Source: an uncultured Lachnospiraceae bacterium
GTDB lineage: Bacteria > Bacillota > Clostridia > Lachnospirales > Lachnospiraceae
Direction of reading: 5' to 3'
Assembly (NCBI GenBank): GCA_930972465.1
Contig: CAKNHF010000007.1
Coordinates: forward strand, 1-64,000
Length of the DNA stretch: 64,000 nucleotides
In this document: one piece after another, positions 61,693-64,000 of the stretch
Position numbering within the stretch: position 1 is the first letter of the stretch
Layout: each line of letters opens with the position of its first letter
Notes under the pieces: model-generated
Seen by the model: only the letters and a program-made list of their open reading frames with translations
Told to the model about the DNA's origin: nothing
Database searches by the model: none
Made by a program: the position numbers and the translations under genes

Positions 61693-62920
61693 AACAGATA
61701 AGATTGAAGAGAAAGTGATCCTGGTAGGAGTGGATACCGGGGGAGCAGAATCAGAAGAATCCTCTCTTGATGAACTTGCCGAGCTTGCCCGCACAGCGGG
61801 AGCACAGGTGGCCGGCAGGCTGATCCAGGCCAGAGAGAGCATTCATCCGGGGACTTATATCGGGAAGGGGAAGCTTTCCGAGCTGAAGAATCTGCTGTGG
61901 GAAACGGATTCCACAGGAATCATCTGCGATGATGAACTGACCAGCGCCCAGATCGGAAATCTGGAGGAGGAGCTTTCCTGCAAGGTGATCGACCGGACGC
62001 TGCTGATTCTGGATATTTTCGCCGCACGGGCGGTTTCCGGAGAGGGAAAGATACAGGTTGAGCTGGCTCAGCTGCGATACAGGGCATCCCGGCTTTCCGG
62101 ACTGGGCAGGTCTCTGTCACGGCTCGGCGGCGGAATCGGAACCAGGGGGCCCGGTGAGAAGAAGCTTGAGATGGACCGGCGGCTGATCCGGGAGCGTATC
62201 AGCAGGCTGAAGAAGGAACTCAGAGATGTGGAGAGGCACCGGGAGCTGATAAGGAATCAGAGAAGCCAGTCGGGGATGAAAACTGCGGCTCTGGTAGGGT
62301 ATACTTCCGCCGGGAAGAGCAGTATAGAAAATGCCCTGACGGATGCAGGGATTCCTGAGGATGCCATGCTTTTCTCCACACTGGATACGACGACACGGGG
62401 ACTGATGCTGGACGGGACACAGGAGATTCTTGTCACGGACACAGTCGGGTTCATCCGCAAACTGCCGCATCATCTGGTGGAGGCCTTCCGGAGCACGCTG
62501 GAGGAAGCGGCGTATGCCGATATAATCATTCATGTAGTGGATGTATCCAATCCGCAGATGGATACCCAGATGCATGTGGTGTATGAGACACTGCGGCAGC
62601 TGGGGGCGGAGGGAAAGCCGGTGGTGACATTGTTCAATAAGCAGGACCTGCTCGACGAACCGGGGGTTCAGAGAGACTTTCGGGCAGACTATTCGATTCC
62701 CACATCTGCGAGAACAGGTGAAGGCCTGGATGAACTGAAACATGCTCTGCTGGAGATCATCCGGCGGGATCAGATCTATATCGAGCGCCTGTATGATTTC
62801 GCGGACGCGGGAAAGATCCAGCTTATCCGGAGCAGAGGACAGCTTGTGTCGGAAGAGTATGTGCCGGAAGGAATCGCTGTGAAGGCCTATGTGCCGCAGG
62901 ATATATATGGAAGAGTATAG
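61685..62920 (+). CDS. hflX: GTPase HflX
   Basis: HflX is a ribosome-binding GTPase that splits stalled or heat-damaged 70S ribosomes. The 411-residue protein has the N-terminal domain (LILVGVDTGG-like start, SIHPGTYIGKGKLSELKNLL, RTLLILDIFAARAVSGEGKI), the glycine-rich LSRLGGGIGTRGPGEKKLE, a coiled coil, and the G domain: P-loop GYTSAGKSS (about 205), DTVGFIRKLPHHLVEAFRST, NKQD (about 319) and SARTGEGL. A serine replaces the usual Asn in GYTNAGKS. It overlaps the methyltransferase gene by 8 bases. Confidence 0.95.
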   Translation: MYETDKIEEKVILVGVDTGGAESEESSLDELAELARTAGAQVAGRLIQARESIHPGTYIGKGKLSELKNLLWETDSTGIICDDELTSAQIGNLEEELSCKVIDRTLLILDIFAARAVSGEGKIQVELAQLRYRASRLSGLGRSLSRLGGGIGTRGPGEKKLEMDRRLIRERISRLKKELRDVERHRELIRNQRSQSGMKTAALVGYTSAGKSSIENALTDAGIPEDAMLFSTLDTTTRGLMLDGTQEILVTDTVGFIRKLPHHLVEAFRSTLEEAAYADIIIHVVDVSNPQMDTQMHVVYETLRQLGAEGKPVVTLFNKQDLLDEPGVQRDFRADYSIPTSARTGEGLDELKHALLEIIRRDQIYIERLYDFADAGKIQLIRSRGQLVSEEYVPEGIAVKAYVPQDIYGRV

Positions 62921-62990
62921 GGAAGAAATATGCGGCAGAGTCCGCTTTTGACGACGGCATGCCGGAAAAGTGAGTTACGGAGGTAGTGAG

Positions 62991-63782
62991 ATGATTACGA
63001 TTGATGAAGAAAAATGTATAGGATGCGGACTCTGTGAAAAGGATTGCCCTGCGGGAAAGATCCGGGTCAGAGAGGGCAGAGCGGTATACAGACCGGAATG
63101 TATTCAGTGCGGCCACTGTGTGGCAGTCTGTCCCCGGAACGCGGTTTCCATACCGGAGTATGACATGGCGGATGTGGAAGAATATGACAGGGATACGTTT
63201 GAGGTGAAGCCTGAAAATTTCCTTCATTCGGTAAAATTCCGAAGGAGCATCAGAAACTATCAGAAGAGAAAGCTGGAGAAGGATTGCCTTGAGCGGATTC
63301 TGGATGCAGGCCGATATACAGCGACGGCGAAGAACAGTCAGAAGTGCCGTTTTATTGTTCTTCAGGAAGAACTGGATGCGTTCAGACAGAAACTCTGGGA
63401 CCAGGTGCCTGCCATGGCGGACCGCATAAAGGAGGAAATGCCCCACTATGCGATGATGTTTAAATTTCTCTATCGCAGGCACCGGGATAATCCGGAGGAC
63501 GACGGGCTGTTTTTCAATGCTCCGGCCATGATCCTCATCGCCACGGACAATCCGCTGGACGGCGGGCTTGCTGCTGCGAACATTGAGAATATGGCTGTGG
63601 CGGAGGGCGCCGGAGTCCTCTACTGCGGATATCTGATGAGAATCATCGAGGCCAGTCCGGAACTGAAGCAGTGGCTCGGCATACCGGATACCCCGATCGC
63701 ATGCTGCATGCTTGCGGGCTATCCGGCTGTAAGATACAGAAGGACGGCTCCCCGGAAAAAGGCGGACATTGTGTGGAGATAG
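62991..63782 (+). CDS. Nitroreductase-family protein with two 4Fe-4S clusters
   Basis: A 263-residue fusion of a 2x[4Fe-4S] ferredoxin domain (C9, C12, C15, C19 and C37, C40, C43, C47) with an FMN-binding nitroreductase domain from about residue 65 (VKFRRSIRNYQKRKLEKDCL, AGRYTATAKNSQKCRFIVLQ, NAPAMILIATDN, GAGVLYCGYLM). Ferredoxin-nitroreductase proteins are common in strict anaerobes; natural substrates are mostly unknown. ATG at 62991 is 7 bases after GGAGG; a GTG at 62970 precedes that site. It converges on the SDR gene at the window edge; a palindrome (63787-63798) lies between them. Confidence 0.88.
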   Translation: MITIDEEKCIGCGLCEKDCPAGKIRVREGRAVYRPECIQCGHCVAVCPRNAVSIPEYDMADVEEYDRDTFEVKPENFLHSVKFRRSIRNYQKRKLEKDCLERILDAGRYTATAKNSQKCRFIVLQEELDAFRQKLWDQVPAMADRIKEEMPHYAMMFKFLYRRHRDNPEDDGLFFNAPAMILIATDNPLDGGLAAANIENMAVAEGAGVLYCGYLMRIIEASPELKQWLGIPDTPIACCMLAGYPAVRYRRTAPRKKADIVWR

Positions 63783-63815
63783 CCGCGTATCCGGATACAT
63801 AACGGAAAGAGTGTT

Positions 63816-64000
63816 TCAGAGGAAACCGCCGTCAAGGCCGATGATCTGGCCTGTCAGATAGGAGGGGGCCTCCGCAAGCATCAGCGTCAGACGGGCGGCT
63901 TCCTCCGGAGTGCCGAAGCGTCCGGCGGGCACTTCATCTGCCAGAGCAGAACGCTCTTCCGGAGTAAGCCGGGCGTTCATCTCTGTATCGATCACTCCGC
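63816..64000 (-). CDS. Short-chain dehydrogenase/reductase, C-terminal part (5' end outside window)
   Basis: Read on the minus strand, the frame entering from the right edge gives about 60 residues ending at TGA (63816-63818): GVIDTEMNARLTPEERSALA, then RFGTPEEAARLTLMLAEA and YLTGQIIGLDGGFL. This is the standard C-terminus of FabG-like SDR enzymes. The catalytic Tyr-x3-Lys and NAD(P)-binding motif lie outside the window. The specific reaction cannot be told; 3-oxoacyl-ACP reductase is one possibility. Confidence 0.85.
   Translation of the reverse strand, partial: GVIDTEMNARLTPEERSALADEVPAGRFGTPEEAARLTLMLAEAPSYLTGQIIGLDGGFL

Noticed and set aside
1-64000. CRISPR array, restriction-modification or other defence system
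   Set aside because: No regularly spaced repeats and no defence-type genes were found anywhere in the window.

Overview
The window reads as a piece of a low-to-moderate GC Gram-positive chromosome of the class Clostridia, most probably a gut Lachnospiraceae (Blautia/Dorea/Ruminococcus-like). Supporting signs are a KOW-domain gene between adk and infA, a long clostridial form of ribosomal protein L17, a zinc-ribbon adenylate kinase, a bifunctional AdhE preceded by Rex-type operators, and short Shine-Dalgarno-led genes with sigma-A promoters. I cannot name the species. The assignment rests on gene order and protein character, not on a database search.

Region 1 (1-8009) is the end of the spc/alpha ribosomal operon: rpsE (partial), rpmD, rplO, secY, adk, a KOW protein, infA, rpmJ, rpsM, rpsK, rpsD, rpoA and rplQ, closed by a strong terminator. 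Several of its intergenic gaps carry strong hairpins without a U-tract, and the 417-base gap between rpmJ and rpsM looks like an unannotated structured RNA.

Region 2 (8010-21900) is a housekeeping stretch of mostly single genes with their own promoters and terminators: adhE with two Rex-like operators, an aminoglycoside-phosphotransferase-fold kinase, a coiled-coil/SleB cell-wall hydrolase (minus strand), a HAD phosphatase coupled to uppP, an SfsA-MutY fusion protein, a TetR regulator overlapping a diacylglycerol-kinase-like lipid kinase, a glycerophosphodiesterase, a PAP2 phosphatase, trpS, and a tRNA-Arg(ACG) on the minus strand. Copies of a palindromic repeat lie just downstream of adhE and of trpS.

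Region 3 (22278-56661) is a large Wzx/Wzy-type surface polysaccharide locus. It opens with an LCP-family attachment protein, then a PglF/PglE/PglC-like set (4,6-dehydratase, aminotransferase, small phosphoglycosyl transferase) that should make and load the first sugar on the lipid carrier, several glycosyltransferases, one Wzy-like polymerase and a first flippase. After a large GT-C-like membrane protein comes UDP-glucose dehydrogenase and a GtrB/DPM1-like transferase. Then follows a sharply AT-rich block (about 41.6-51.9 kb) with glycosyltransferases, an O-acetyltransferase, a DUF4422 protein, a second flippase, a second GT-C-like protein and an acyltransferase. This block looks like an exchangeable, recently acquired cassette. 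The locus ends with the dTDP-rhamnose genes rfbA-B-D-C and a DUF3048 lipoprotein, back at ordinary GC.

Region 4 (56684-64000) is again housekeeping: a small conserved protein (minus), a short GNAT-like fragment, a RelP-type small alarmone synthetase, a P1B-type metal ATPase, a TPR lipoprotein, a YtqB/MnmM-type methyltransferase overlapping hflX, a ferredoxin-nitroreductase, and the 3' end of an SDR oxidoreductase entering from the right edge.
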